DNA from: DAIDKA01 sp035503515
GTDB lineage: Bacteria > Pseudomonadota > Gammaproteobacteria > Steroidobacterales > Steroidobacteraceae
DNA: 64,000 nucleotides
Reading direction: 5' to 3'
Assembly (NCBI GenBank): GCA_035503515.1
Contig: DATJTJ010000046.1
Span: 1 to 64,000 of the forward strand
Shown piece after piece: positions 19,169-26,872 of the stretch. Within the stretch, counting starts at the first letter, position 1, and every line of letters begins with the position of its first letter. The notes beneath the pieces were generated by a model. It saw nothing but the letters and a program-made list of their open reading frames with translations. It was not told the origin of the DNA and ran no database searches. Position numbers and translations under genes: made by a program.

Positions 19169-19665
19169 CTGAGAACAACGACGGCACCCCACCGGCGGCT
19201 CCCGCCCTGGGCGATCCGAACGCCACCGGCAGCCAGCTGGCCCTGCAGGCCGTGTACCTGAAGGACTGCTCGTACGAGGCGCCCAACGGCCCGCGCGTGG
19301 ATGGCCAGTGGAACCCGCAGATCAATCTCGACCTGCACACCGGCGTGAACATCCTGACACCCGAGCTGCGCGAGATCGTGCTGACCGTCACCGTCTCGGC
19401 CAAGCAGGGCGAGGCGACCATGTTCCTGGTCGAGGTCAAGCAGGCGGGCGCCTTCCTGATGCGCAACCTCTCGGACGATGACGCCCGCCGCGCCATCGGC
19501 ACCATCTGCCCGAACGTCCTGTTCCCGTTCGCCCGCGCGGCCGTCTCCAACCTGGTCACGCAGGGCGGCTTCCCGCAGTTCCTGCTGCCGCCGGTGAACT
19601 TCGAAGCGCTGTACGAGCGGGCGCTGACCGACGCGCGCAACCAGGCGTCGGCCACCAAGAACTAG
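19165..19665 (+). CDS. secB: Protein-export chaperone SecB
   Basis: Tetrameric cytosolic chaperone that keeps preproteins unfolded and hands them to SecA. 166 residues, with the SecB segments QAVYLKDCSYEAPN and TICPNVLFPFARAAVSNLVTQGGFPQ (read in two overlapping pieces), plus the QFLLPPVNFEALY end. Translationally coupled to grxC; gpsA follows 4 bases downstream. Confidence 0.97.
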   Translation: MTENNDGTPPAAPALGDPNATGSQLALQAVYLKDCSYEAPNGPRVDGQWNPQINLDLHTGVNILTPELREIVLTVTVSAKQGEATMFLVEVKQAGAFLMRNLSDDDARRAIGTICPNVLFPFARAAVSNLVTQGGFPQFLLPPVNFEALYERALTDARNQASATKN

Positions 19666-19669
19666 GCCG

Positions 19670-20695
19670 GTGGCCGACCAGCCTGGTCCGCAGGCCGGCT
19701 CACCGATCGCGGTGCTGGGCGCGGGGTCCTGGGGAACCGCGCTCGCCATCCAGTTCGCCCGCAGCGGCAAGGCCACCCGGCTGTGGGGTCGCGACCCCAC
19801 CCAGGTGGCCGAGATGGTGCGCGAGCGCGCCAACCGCCCCTACCTGCCGAAGGCCGACTTTCCCGAATCCCTGAGCGTGGGCGGCTCCCTGGGCGCGCAG
19901 CTCGCCGGGGCGCTCGACGCGCTGGTCGTGGTGCCGAGCGGTTCCTTCCGCGATCTGCTCGAGCAGATCCGGCCGCTGCTCGAACCCCAGACGCGGCTCG
20001 CCTGGGCGACCAAGGGCTTCGAGGCCCACACCGGCCTGCTGCCGCACCAGGTGGCCCGCGAAGTCCTCGGCACCGGCCGCGCGTTCGCGGTGCTCTCCGG
20101 TCCGACCTTCGCCAGCGAAGTCGGGGCCGGCCTGCCCACGGCCATGACCGTGGCCTCCGCGGACGATGGCTTCGCCACCGCGCTCGCCTCCGATCTCTCC
20201 AGTGCCAACTTCCGCGCCTATACGTCCACCGACATCGCCGGCGTCGAGGTCGGCGGCGCGGTGAAGAACGTGCTGGCGCTCGCCGCGGGTCTCGCCGATG
20301 GCCTGGGGTTCGGCGCGAACACGCGCATCGCGCTCATCACCCGGGGCCTCACCGAAATGGTCCGCCTCGGCGTCGCCCTGGGCGCCCGGCGCGAGACCTT
20401 CATGGGCCTCGCGGGCCTCGGGGACCTCGTCCTGAGCTGCACCGACGACCAGAGCCGCAACCGGCGCTTCGGGCTGCTGCTGGCGCGCGGCCAGGGCATC
20501 GAGCAGGCCCGCGCCGCCATCGGGCAGGTGGTCGAAGGCGTGCACGCCGCGCGCGCGGTGCGTGAAGTGGCCCGGCGCGAGAACGTCGAGATGCCGTTGT
20601 GCGAGGGCGTCTACCGCGTGCTCTACGAGGACCTGCCGGCCGACGAGGTCGTGCGGGCGCTGATGCGCCGGCCGATCCGCGCCGAGACCGACTGA
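19670..20695 (+). CDS. gpsA: Glycerol-3-phosphate dehydrogenase [NAD(P)+]
   Basis: Reduces dihydroxyacetone phosphate to sn-glycerol-3-phosphate for phospholipid synthesis. 341 residues with the Rossmann motif VLGAGSWGTALA, the LSGPTFASEV segment and the catalytic-lysine region EVGGAVKNVLALAAG, plus GLAGLGDLVLSCT. The start codon is GTG at 19670. End of the rhodanese-grxC-secB-gpsA run; it converges on trmL with a 3-base gap. Confidence 0.97.
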   Translation: MADQPGPQAGSPIAVLGAGSWGTALAIQFARSGKATRLWGRDPTQVAEMVRERANRPYLPKADFPESLSVGGSLGAQLAGALDALVVVPSGSFRDLLEQIRPLLEPQTRLAWATKGFEAHTGLLPHQVAREVLGTGRAFAVLSGPTFASEVGAGLPTAMTVASADDGFATALASDLSSANFRAYTSTDIAGVEVGGAVKNVLALAAGLADGLGFGANTRIALITRGLTEMVRLGVALGARRETFMGLAGLGDLVLSCTDDQSRNRRFGLLLARGQGIEQARAAIGQVVEGVHAARAVREVARRENVEMPLCEGVYRVLYEDLPADEVVRALMRRPIRAETD

Positions 20696-20698
20696 GAC

Positions 20699-21160
20699 TC
20701 AGGCCTGCGCGAAGTCCTGCTGCCGCCAGGCCTCGTACACGGTCAGCGCCACCGCGTTCGCGAGGTTCACGCTGCGGTTGCCCGGGCGCATGGGGATACT
20801 CAGCGTCTGCCCGGCCGCGATGCCGGCCAGGACCTGCGCCGGCAGGCCCGTCGATTCGGAGCCGAACAGCAGTGCGTCACCCGGCCGGAACCGGGCCTGC
20901 GCGTAGCGGCGCGCGCCGCCGGTTTCGATGGCGAACAGCCGCGCCGCGGGGAGCGTTCCCAGGCAGGCCTCCAGGGTGTCATGGACCTGCACCGTGGCGA
21001 TTTGCGCATAGTCCATGCCCGCGCGCCGCACCGACCCGCGGTCGAGCGCAAACCCCAGCGGCCGGATCAGATGCAGCGTGCAGCCGGTATTGGCGCACAG
21101 CCGGATGACGTTGCCGGTGTTCGGCGGGATCTCGGGCCGGTACAGGATGACGTGGAACAC
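20699..21160 (-). CDS. trmL: tRNA (cytidine/uridine-34-2'-O)-methyltransferase TrmL
   Basis: SPOUT-class methyltransferase that modifies the wobble base of tRNA-Leu. 153 residues, the family length, with the N-terminal YRPEIPPNTGNVIRLCANTG and the C-terminal knot motifs LLFGSESTGLP and IPMRPGNRSVNLANAVA. Complete. The upstream gene on the same strand, an XRE regulator, ends 3 bases before its start. Confidence 0.95.
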   Translation of the reverse strand: MFHVILYRPEIPPNTGNVIRLCANTGCTLHLIRPLGFALDRGSVRRAGMDYAQIATVQVHDTLEACLGTLPAARLFAIETGGARRYAQARFRPGDALLFGSESTGLPAQVLAGIAAGQTLSIPMRPGNRSVNLANAVALTVYEAWRQQDFAQA

Positions 21161-21163
21161 CCG

Positions 21164-21406
21164 CTACGGCTCTGCCGGGGCCGCGCCCGGGTCGCCGGTG
21201 AACCGCGACGGCTGCCGCTGCGCCTGGAAGATGCTCTCGATCGGCTGTGCGAACAGCGCCGCGATGGCAAAGGCGAGCGACAGGCTCGGCTCGTAGCGGC
21301 CGGTCTCCACGGCATTGACGGTCTGTCGCGACACCGACAGCTTCGCGGCGAGATCGCCCTGCGTCCAGCCGCGCTGCGCCCGAAGTTCCGGGAGGATGTT
21401 CCTCAT
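21164..21406 (-). CDS. Small XRE-type helix-turn-helix regulator
   Basis: 80-residue DNA-binding protein that is essentially one HTH_XRE domain (LRAQRGWTQGDLAAKLSVSRQTVNAVETGRYEPS) with a short tail; the recognition helix is SRQTVNAVE. Such one-domain regulators (COG1476 type) are often encoded with a small membrane protein, as here: its ATG overlaps the stop of the upstream membrane-protein gene by 4 bases. Two near-identical palindromes upstream of that pair (21886 and 21924) are its likely operators, which would make the pair self-regulated (inference). Confidence 0.85.
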   Translation of the reverse strand: MRNILPELRAQRGWTQGDLAAKLSVSRQTVNAVETGRYEPSLSLAFAIAALFAQPIESIFQAQRQPSRFTGDPGAAPAEP

Positions 21407-21870
21407 CGCGCGCGGTACAGGATCCACATCAGCAGCGCGGTGAACACCGCCCAGCCGTACAGGTTCACGACGATCATGGACAGCCGGGCGTAGCCGAGCA
21501 TCTCCAGGCAGAAGTACCCGAGCGTGCTGAAGGCCACGATCACACCGGTGAGCGCCGCGCACCTGAGGATGCGGCGCCGGACGTACTCGTCGCTGGCGAC
21601 GTACGCCATGAAGATGATGCCTACGACCAGGACTCCGGTGAGCAGCGGCAGCACCACCACGACGAAGTTGCGCGTGTCCGGCGCCAGGTAGCGCGGCGCC
21701 ACCATGGCCACCCCCAGCGCGCACAGGTACGTCCAGAGGCTGCACAGGATGCCCACCACGCGCAGGGAGTAGAACTTGTTCACCCGCCCGAGCATCTGAT
21801 ACCCCGGGGACTGCGGAGGGCCCGGTGGCAAGGGGCGGGTGGGTTGCGGATCGAAGTCGGACTCGGGCAT
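21403..21870 (-). CDS. Four-helix membrane protein paired with the XRE regulator
   Basis: 155 residues: a Pro-rich N-terminal stretch of about 35 residues, then four hydrophobic helices (around GILCSLWTYLCALGVAM, VVVVLPLLTGVLVVGIIFM, LTGVIVAFSTLGYFCLEML and YGWAVFTALLMWIL). No family is recognised with confidence. It is translationally coupled to the XRE gene (ATGA overlap), so it may be a sensor or the regulated partner of that protein. Start at 21870 (MPESDFDPQ), 16 bases downstream of the nearer palindromic operator. Confidence 0.75.
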   Translation of the reverse strand: MPESDFDPQPTRPLPPGPPQSPGYQMLGRVNKFYSLRVVGILCSLWTYLCALGVAMVAPRYLAPDTRNFVVVVLPLLTGVLVVGIIFMAYVASDEYVRRRILRCAALTGVIVAFSTLGYFCLEMLGYARLSMIVVNLYGWAVFTALLMWILYRAR

Positions 21871-21885
21871 GGGCCGTACCGCGAT

Positions 21886-21901
21886 GTAAAGCTTGCTTGA
21901 C
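21886..21901. promoter_or_regulatory. Palindromic operator copy 1 upstream of the XRE/membrane-protein pair
   Basis: GTAAAGCTTGCTTGAC. It is a near-palindrome around the centre TT and differs in one base from a second copy 38 bp away. Position between the divergent starts of the membrane-protein gene (21870) and the HPP gene (21976) fits an operator for the XRE regulator. Binding is inferred. Confidence 0.5.
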
Positions 21902-21923
21902 TCTACTCTGCCGGGCCGTGGAA

Positions 21924-21939
21924 GTAAAGCATGCTTGAC
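21924..21939. promoter_or_regulatory. Palindromic operator copy 2
   Basis: GTAAAGCATGCTTGAC, a 14-of-16-type palindrome (GTAAAGC facing GCTTGAC with one mismatched pair). On the minus strand the overlapping TTTACT and a TAGAGT hexamer 17 bases on could be the -35 and -10 of the regulator pair's promoter, with the two palindromes covering it. Confidence 0.5.
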
Positions 21940-21975
21940 AAGGCGCTGGCTCGCCGTTGCGGGGGTGAATATTGC

Positions 21976-22496
21976 ATGACCGTGCACTTCTCCAAATGGC
22001 CGGATGCACTCTGGGTGCCTCTTGCGGCGATGACGGCGCTTGTGCCGGCGGCAGTGCTCGCCGCGGCCACGCGCCAGCTGTTCCTGTTCGCAAGCCTCGG
22101 TCCCACGGCGATCATGGTCGTGCAGCAGTCACAGCACAGATCCGCCCGTGCGTACAACGTGGTCGTGGGGCACACGGTCGGAGCGATCGCCGGCTTCACA
22201 TGGGTCTACGCCCTGGGCCTGAGCCATGCGCCCTCCATCTTCGTGCTGCAGGAGGTCACCGTCCCGCGGGCCCTCGCAGCGCTCGGTGCCCTGGGCTCGG
22301 CGGCGATCCTGGAGTCGATTCTCAAAGCCCAGCATCCCCCGGCCGCCTCGACGACCTTGCTGATCGCCCTGGGGTCTTTTCATCCGATCTGGAGGGACAT
22401 CGGGCCCTCGCCGGCGGCATCGTGGCGGTCGCGGCAGCCGCCGAGGCGCTCAGGCGCCTGCGGCTGTCAGACACGATGCGGCTCAGCGGGCCCTGA
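21976..22496 (+). pseudogene. HPP-family membrane protein, frameshifted near its 3' end
   Basis: HPP proteins are small integral membrane proteins; some transport nitrite. Residues from MTVHFSKWPDALWVP through FASLGPTAIMVVQQ, ARAYNVVVGHTVGAIAG and the name motif (AQHPPAASTTLLIALG) follow the family. After WRDIG the frame loses homology, but the -1 frame continues ALAGGIVAVAAAAEALRRLRL, the expected last helix, and stops at 22496. A single missing base in the GGGCCC run near 22404 explains this. It is either a real disruption or a sequencing error. The start at 21976 has a strong GGGGGTGA ribosome site at 21961-21968. Confidence 0.7.
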
Positions 22497-23616
22497 GAGC
22501 CGAGGTTTCGGGCGCCGTCACCTGCGTCAGGGGCGGCAGCGCCGGCATCGGCACCTGGGTCGGCGTCGGCAGCTGCACCCGCAGCTCGCGCAGTCCTTCC
22601 ATCAGCCCGAGCATGATGCCGTGCTGGACCTGGGCATACACCGACATCTCCGGCGCGCGCACGTAGTACACCACCTCGAAACGCAGCGCCGATTCGGACA
22701 GGCCCAGCAGCGCGCAGCGCTCGAACCGGGCCTGGGGCAGCGCCTCGACGGCCGCGCGCACGGCATCGGGGAGCGCGCGCAGCTTTTCCACCGCCGTGTC
22801 ATGGACGACGGGCAGGTCGAACGATACCCGGCGCTCGGTCATGCGCCCGAAATTGCGGATCCGCGACTTGGTGATGTCCGAGTTCGCGAGCACGATCTGT
22901 TCGCCGGTGATGCTGCGGATGCGGGTGCTCTTGACGCCGATGTACTCGACCGTCCCCGTGAGCGCATCGACGGTGAGCAGATCGCCGATGACGAAGGGCT
23001 TGTCCATGGCGATCGACATCGACGCCAGCAGGTCGCCGAGCACCGCCTGCACGGCCAGCGCGACCGCGATGCCGCCGATGCCGAGACCGGCGAGCAGCGG
23101 CCGGATGGCGACGCCCATGTTGTCCAGGGCCAGCAGCAGCGCCAGGGCCCAGATCACCGTGCCGGCGACGAACAGGAAGATTTCCATCGAGCCGGACAGC
23201 GCCGCTTCCAGGCCCTGCGTGCTGCGCCGGCGCTGGTCGATCAGGTAGCGCACGGTCGAGGTCGCCCAGCGGGCCGCCTGGTACCAGAAGATCAGGGTGA
23301 TGACGACGTCCACCCCACGGCTGATCCGGTGCGCGATGTGATTGCCGTCGGGCAGCGTCAGCTGCTCGATGGCGCTGTACATCGCCACGCCCCAGATGAA
23401 CAGGCGCGAGGTGCGCTCGACCAGCTGCGCGGTGAGATCCAGGGCCAGCGGAACCGTGCGGCCGGAGCCGATCCAGCTGCGCCGCCGTGAACGGATCACG
23501 CGCCGCACCGCCAGCAGTCCGATGAAGACGGCCAGGAACACGATCAGGGCCATGGCCCAGTCGCCGACGCTGTTGAACAGCATGCCCCGCTGCCAGATCT
23601 GATCCAGGATCGCCAT
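22483..23616 (-). CDS. MscS-family mechanosensitive channel
   Basis: 377 residues with about five N-terminal hydrophobic helices and the MscS pore/beta region: ALDNMGVAIRPLLAGLGIGG followed by AVALAVQAVLGDLLASMSI (TM3b), then KPFVIGDLLTV, GTVEYIGVKSTRIRS and LANSDITKSRIRNF. It would open under membrane tension to release solutes. A Pro-rich C-terminal tail ends the protein. Its 3' end overlaps the frameshifted HPP gene by 14 bases, convergent. Confidence 0.9.
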   Translation of the reverse strand: MAILDQIWQRGMLFNSVGDWAMALIVFLAVFIGLLAVRRVIRSRRRSWIGSGRTVPLALDLTAQLVERTSRLFIWGVAMYSAIEQLTLPDGNHIAHRISRGVDVVITLIFWYQAARWATSTVRYLIDQRRRSTQGLEAALSGSMEIFLFVAGTVIWALALLLALDNMGVAIRPLLAGLGIGGIAVALAVQAVLGDLLASMSIAMDKPFVIGDLLTVDALTGTVEYIGVKSTRIRSITGEQIVLANSDITKSRIRNFGRMTERRVSFDLPVVHDTAVEKLRALPDAVRAAVEALPQARFERCALLGLSESALRFEVVYYVRAPEMSVYAQVQHGIMLGLMEGLRELRVQLPTPTQVPMPALPPLTQVTAPETSALRAR

Positions 23617-23645
23617 AGGCGCCGGATCTTCTCACGGAATCGCGG

Positions 23646-25049
23646 TCATTCCGCGGAGTTCATTCCCAGTTCCTTGAGTTTGCGCGTCAGGGTGTTGCGA
23701 CCCCAGCCCAGCAGCTTGGCCGCATCCTGCCGATGGCCCTGGGTGCGTTTGAGCGCCGCGCGGATCAGCACCCGCTCGAACTCCGGCTGCGCGTCGCTCA
23801 GCAGCGGTCGCTTGCCGACCATCGCCTGCCGGTCGGCCCAGCTGGCGAGCGCCTTGGCCCAGTCGACCTCGCCCGCCGCCTCGCCGTCGGCGGCCAGCTC
23901 CGCCGGCAGATCCTCGATGCGGATCTCGGACCCTGGCGCGAGCACCGTCAGCCGCCGGCACAGGTTGACGAGCTCGCGCACGTTCCCCGGCCAGGTGTGG
24001 GCGGCGAGCTTTTCCTTGGCGTCCGCGGCCAGCGCCTTGGGCTCGACGCCCAGTTCCATGGCCGCCACGTGCAGGTAGTGGTCCAGCAGTTCCGGAATGT
24101 CCTCCGCGCGGGCGCGCAGCGGCGGCAGTTCGATGCGGATGACGTTCAGGCGATGGTAGAGATCCTCGCGGAACACGCCGCGCTGGACCCGGTCCTGCAG
24201 GTTCTGGTGGGTGGCCGCGATGACGCGCACGTCGACCCGGATCGGCGTCTGGCCGCCGACGCGGTAGAACTCCCCTTCGGCCAGCACGCGCAGCAGCCGC
24301 GTCTGCAGCGGCGTGGACATGTCACCGATCTCATCGAGGAACAGCGTGCCGCCGTCGGCCTGCTCGAAGCGCCCGCGACGCAGGCTGTCGGCGCCCGTGA
24401 ACGCGCCCTTCTCGTGCCCGAACAGTTCCGACTCGAGCAGCTCGCTGGGGATGGCCGAGGTGTTGAGCGCGATGAAGGGTTTCGCGGCCCGCGGCGAGTG
24501 TTCGTGCAGCGCCCGCGCGACCAGTTCCTTGCCGGTGCCGGATTCGCCGGTGATCAGGACCGTGACGCTGGAGCGGGACAGGCGGCCGATGGCCCGGAAC
24601 ACCTGCTGCATGGCCGCGGCGCGGCCCAGCAGTTCCGGGATCGGCGGCGGGCTGCCGCCATCGGCCGTGGTGGGCGTACCGGTGCGCGCCGCGCGCCGCA
24701 CCAGGTCCACGGCCTGGTCGATGTCGAAGGGCTTGGGCAGGTACTCGAAGGCGCCGCTCTCGTAGGCGGAGACGGCATTGCCGAGGTCCGCGTACGCGGT
24801 CATCACGATGACCGGCAGGGTCGGGCGCGTCTCGCGGATGCGCTTGAGCAGTTCCAGTCCCGACTGACCGGACATGCGGATGTCCGTGATCAGCACATCG
24901 GGGGCATCGCCGCGCAGCGCCGTGAGGGCGGGCTCGGCGGCATCGAACGTGCGTGGCAGCATGCCGCCGTTGCGCAGGGCGCGCTCCAGCACCCAGCGGA
25001 TCGATGCGTCATCGTCCACCAGCCAGACGCGAAGATTCAGTGTACTCAT
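23646..25049 (-). CDS. ntrC: Nitrogen regulation response regulator NtrC
   Basis: 467-residue sigma-54 activator: receiver domain (VWLVDDDASIRWVLE, phospho-acceptor Asp56 in LITDIRMS), AAA+ domain with GESGTGKE, the sigma-54 contact loop GAFTGA and LFLDEIGDM, and a C-terminal Fis-type HTH (RQDAAKLLGWGRNTLTRKLKEL). It is phosphorylated by NtrB in low nitrogen and activates glnA. The ATG overlaps the ntrB stop by 4 bases. Candidate binding sites are upstream of glnA at 28397 and 28428. Confidence 0.97.
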   Translation of the reverse strand: MSTLNLRVWLVDDDASIRWVLERALRNGGMLPRTFDAAEPALTALRGDAPDVLITDIRMSGQSGLELLKRIRETRPTLPVIVMTAYADLGNAVSAYESGAFEYLPKPFDIDQAVDLVRRAARTGTPTTADGGSPPPIPELLGRAAAMQQVFRAIGRLSRSSVTVLITGESGTGKELVARALHEHSPRAAKPFIALNTSAIPSELLESELFGHEKGAFTGADSLRRGRFEQADGGTLFLDEIGDMSTPLQTRLLRVLAEGEFYRVGGQTPIRVDVRVIAATHQNLQDRVQRGVFREDLYHRLNVIRIELPPLRARAEDIPELLDHYLHVAAMELGVEPKALAADAKEKLAAHTWPGNVRELVNLCRRLTVLAPGSEIRIEDLPAELAADGEAAGEVDWAKALASWADRQAMVGKRPLLSDAQPEFERVLIRAALKRTQGHRQDAAKLLGWGRNTLTRKLKELGMNSAE

Positions 25050-26143
25050 GGGAATGATTCCTCGAGAGGCAGCATGAGCTTGAACACGGTGCGGCCGGGT
25101 TCACTCTCAAATTCGATCAGGCCTCCATGTCGGGTCACGAGATCCTGCGCCACGGCCAGCCCCAGGCCGGTGCCCGTGGAACGGCCGGTGACCAGGGGAT
25201 AGAAGATGCTGGCGCGCAGCTCCGCCGGCACGCCCGGCCCGTCGTCCTCCACCTGCACCCCGGCCGCCAGCCGGTGGCGGCGTCCGGCGATGCTGATGTT
25301 GGAGAAGACGCGGGTCCGCAGGGTGATGTGGCCCTGTTCGCCCACCGCCTGCATGGCATTGCGCGCGACGTTGAGCAGCGCCTGGATCAGCTGGTTGCGG
25401 TCGAAGTGGCCGCCGGGGAGGCTCGGGTCGTAGTCACGGTCGATCACGACGCCCGCGGGCGCCTCGGCGCGCAGCAGGTGGTAGACGTGTTCGCACAGCT
25501 CGTGGATGTTGAGCTGCGTCTTCTGCATGGGCCGGTTCGGCCCCGTCATCGACGCCACCAGCGCGCTGAGGCGATCCGCCTCGGAGATGATGACGTTGGT
25601 GTATTCCTTGAGAGCGTCGTTGGGCAGCTCGCGGTCCAGCAGCTGCGCCGCGCCGCGCAGGCCTCCCAGCGGGTTCTTGATCTCGTGGGCGAGCTGCCGC
25701 AGCATCATGCGGCTGCTGTCGAGCCGCACCAGCATTTCGTTCTCGCGCGAGATGCGCTGTCGCGCCGTGGTATCGGTGAGTTCCAGCAGCAGGTGCGTTC
25801 CGGTGACCTCGCCCTCCAGCGGCGTGATGGTCACATCCACGATGCGCGGTTCGCGCGGCGCGGACTTCAGGTTCAGGACCAGCTCCCGGTCGGCGAAGGC
25901 CTCGCCGGTCTCGATGGAGCGGCGCAGGATCGGGATCAGGCCATTGGTCTCGACCAGGTGATCGCCGAAGGGCCGCCCGCGGCTCTGGTTCAGGCTGATG
26001 GCCAGCAGATCCTGGGCGGCGACGTTGGCATAGATGGGACACAGCTGTGCATCGAGCAGGATGATGCCGGTCGAGAGCGCATTCAGCAGTTCGGCCGAAT
26101 CGAAGTGGGACAGCGGCGAGGGCAGCGGATGCTCAGCGCGCAT
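25046..26143 (-). CDS. ntrB: Nitrogen regulation sensor histidine kinase NtrB
   Basis: 365-residue cytosolic kinase/phosphatase that sets NtrC phosphorylation according to PII status. A PAS domain occupies about residues 15-125 (LSTGIILLDAQLCPIYAN). The H-box is LAHEIKNPLGGLRGA with phospho-accepting His153. The ATPase has NVARNAMQAV (N-box), DDGPGVP and TGTGLGLAVAQ. No membrane segment, as expected for NtrB. Lies between the DUF4124 gene and ntrC. Confidence 0.96.
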   Translation of the reverse strand: MRAEHPLPSPLSHFDSAELLNALSTGIILLDAQLCPIYANVAAQDLLAISLNQSRGRPFGDHLVETNGLIPILRRSIETGEAFADRELVLNLKSAPREPRIVDVTITPLEGEVTGTHLLLELTDTTARQRISRENEMLVRLDSSRMMLRQLAHEIKNPLGGLRGAAQLLDRELPNDALKEYTNVIISEADRLSALVASMTGPNRPMQKTQLNIHELCEHVYHLLRAEAPAGVVIDRDYDPSLPGGHFDRNQLIQALLNVARNAMQAVGEQGHITLRTRVFSNISIAGRRHRLAAGVQVEDDGPGVPAELRASIFYPLVTGRSTGTGLGLAVAQDLVTRHGGLIEFESEPGRTVFKLMLPLEESFP

Positions 26144-26167
26144 GGCGCACCCCGTTCCGCGCCCGGG

Positions 26168-26746
26168 TCAGTGCGGCGCGCCCACTCCCGGGGCCCGCGG
26201 CGCGGCCGGAGCCATCGGCGCCATGGGCACCGCGTTGGGACCGGCCGCCGAGCGCTGCCGGATGGAGAAGGTGATGGAATTGCCCTGGCAGGCGGTGCCG
26301 CCCTGGGCGCTGTTCACCTGCAGCGAGAGGGTATGGTCGCCGCGATCGATCTGCGGGATGGTGAAGGCGCCATCGGGCCGCAGCTGCGAGGAGATGTCCT
26401 GCCCATCCAGGCGCAGGGTCGTCTGGCTGTCCGCGCCCACGTGGGCCAGGGTCACGTGACCGGAGATGGCATAGGTGTCCAGGAACACCTGGCCACTGCC
26501 GGGAGAATCGATGACGCACACGGCGGGTGCCGCCGTGGGGGGCGCGGAGTTCGCCGCAGGGGGTGCGGTCACGGCCGCCTGCTTGGCGCCGTAGGTCTGC
26601 GCATCGGGAACCTGCAGCTTCTGCGCCTTGGGATTGGGCTGATCGCTGTAATGCGTCACGCCGTTGTCGTCCACCCACTTGTAGACCGTCGCGGACGACG
26701 CCGTGGCGCAGGCACCTAACATAAGAAGAAGTGTCAGTCCTCGCAT
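26168..26746 (-). CDS. DUF4124 domain protein, exported
   Basis: 192 residues: a signal peptide (MRGLTLLLMLGACATASS) followed by the DUF4124 core TVYKWVDDNGVTHYSDQPNP, a Pro/Ala linker, then an Ig-like region (SGQVFLDTYAISGHV to DHTLSLQVN). The Cys in LGACA could make it a lipoprotein. Function is unknown. A DUF4124 gene between glnA and ntrBC recurs in gammaproteobacteria, so it is probably part of the nitrogen-regulated transcript. Confidence 0.85.
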   Translation of the reverse strand: MRGLTLLLMLGACATASSATVYKWVDDNGVTHYSDQPNPKAQKLQVPDAQTYGAKQAAVTAPPAANSAPPTAAPAVCVIDSPGSGQVFLDTYAISGHVTLAHVGADSQTTLRLDGQDISSQLRPDGAFTIPQIDRGDHTLSLQVNSAQGGTACQGNSITFSIRQRSAAGPNAVPMAPMAPAAPRAPGVGAPH

Positions 26747-26801
26747 GGTTCCGCAGCATAGCCCCGCCGGGGCCCGAGGACAAAAACTGGCTGCAACCGC
26801 G

Positions 26802-26824
26802 CCCCCCCGCGGTCAGCGGGGGGG
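26802..26824 (-). terminator. GC hairpin between glnA and the DUF4124-ntrBC genes
   Basis: Perfect 9-bp stem CCCCCCCGC / GCGGGGGGG with a 5-base loop, about 50 bases after the glnA stop. No T-run follows directly (a TTTTTG lies about 15-20 bases further on), so it may be an attenuator that lowers ntrBC expression from the glnA promoter. Confidence 0.5.
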
Positions 26825-26872
26825 CGGGGCGATGACTGGGCTGCAGCGCATTGTCGTACACAGCCACCAGCA

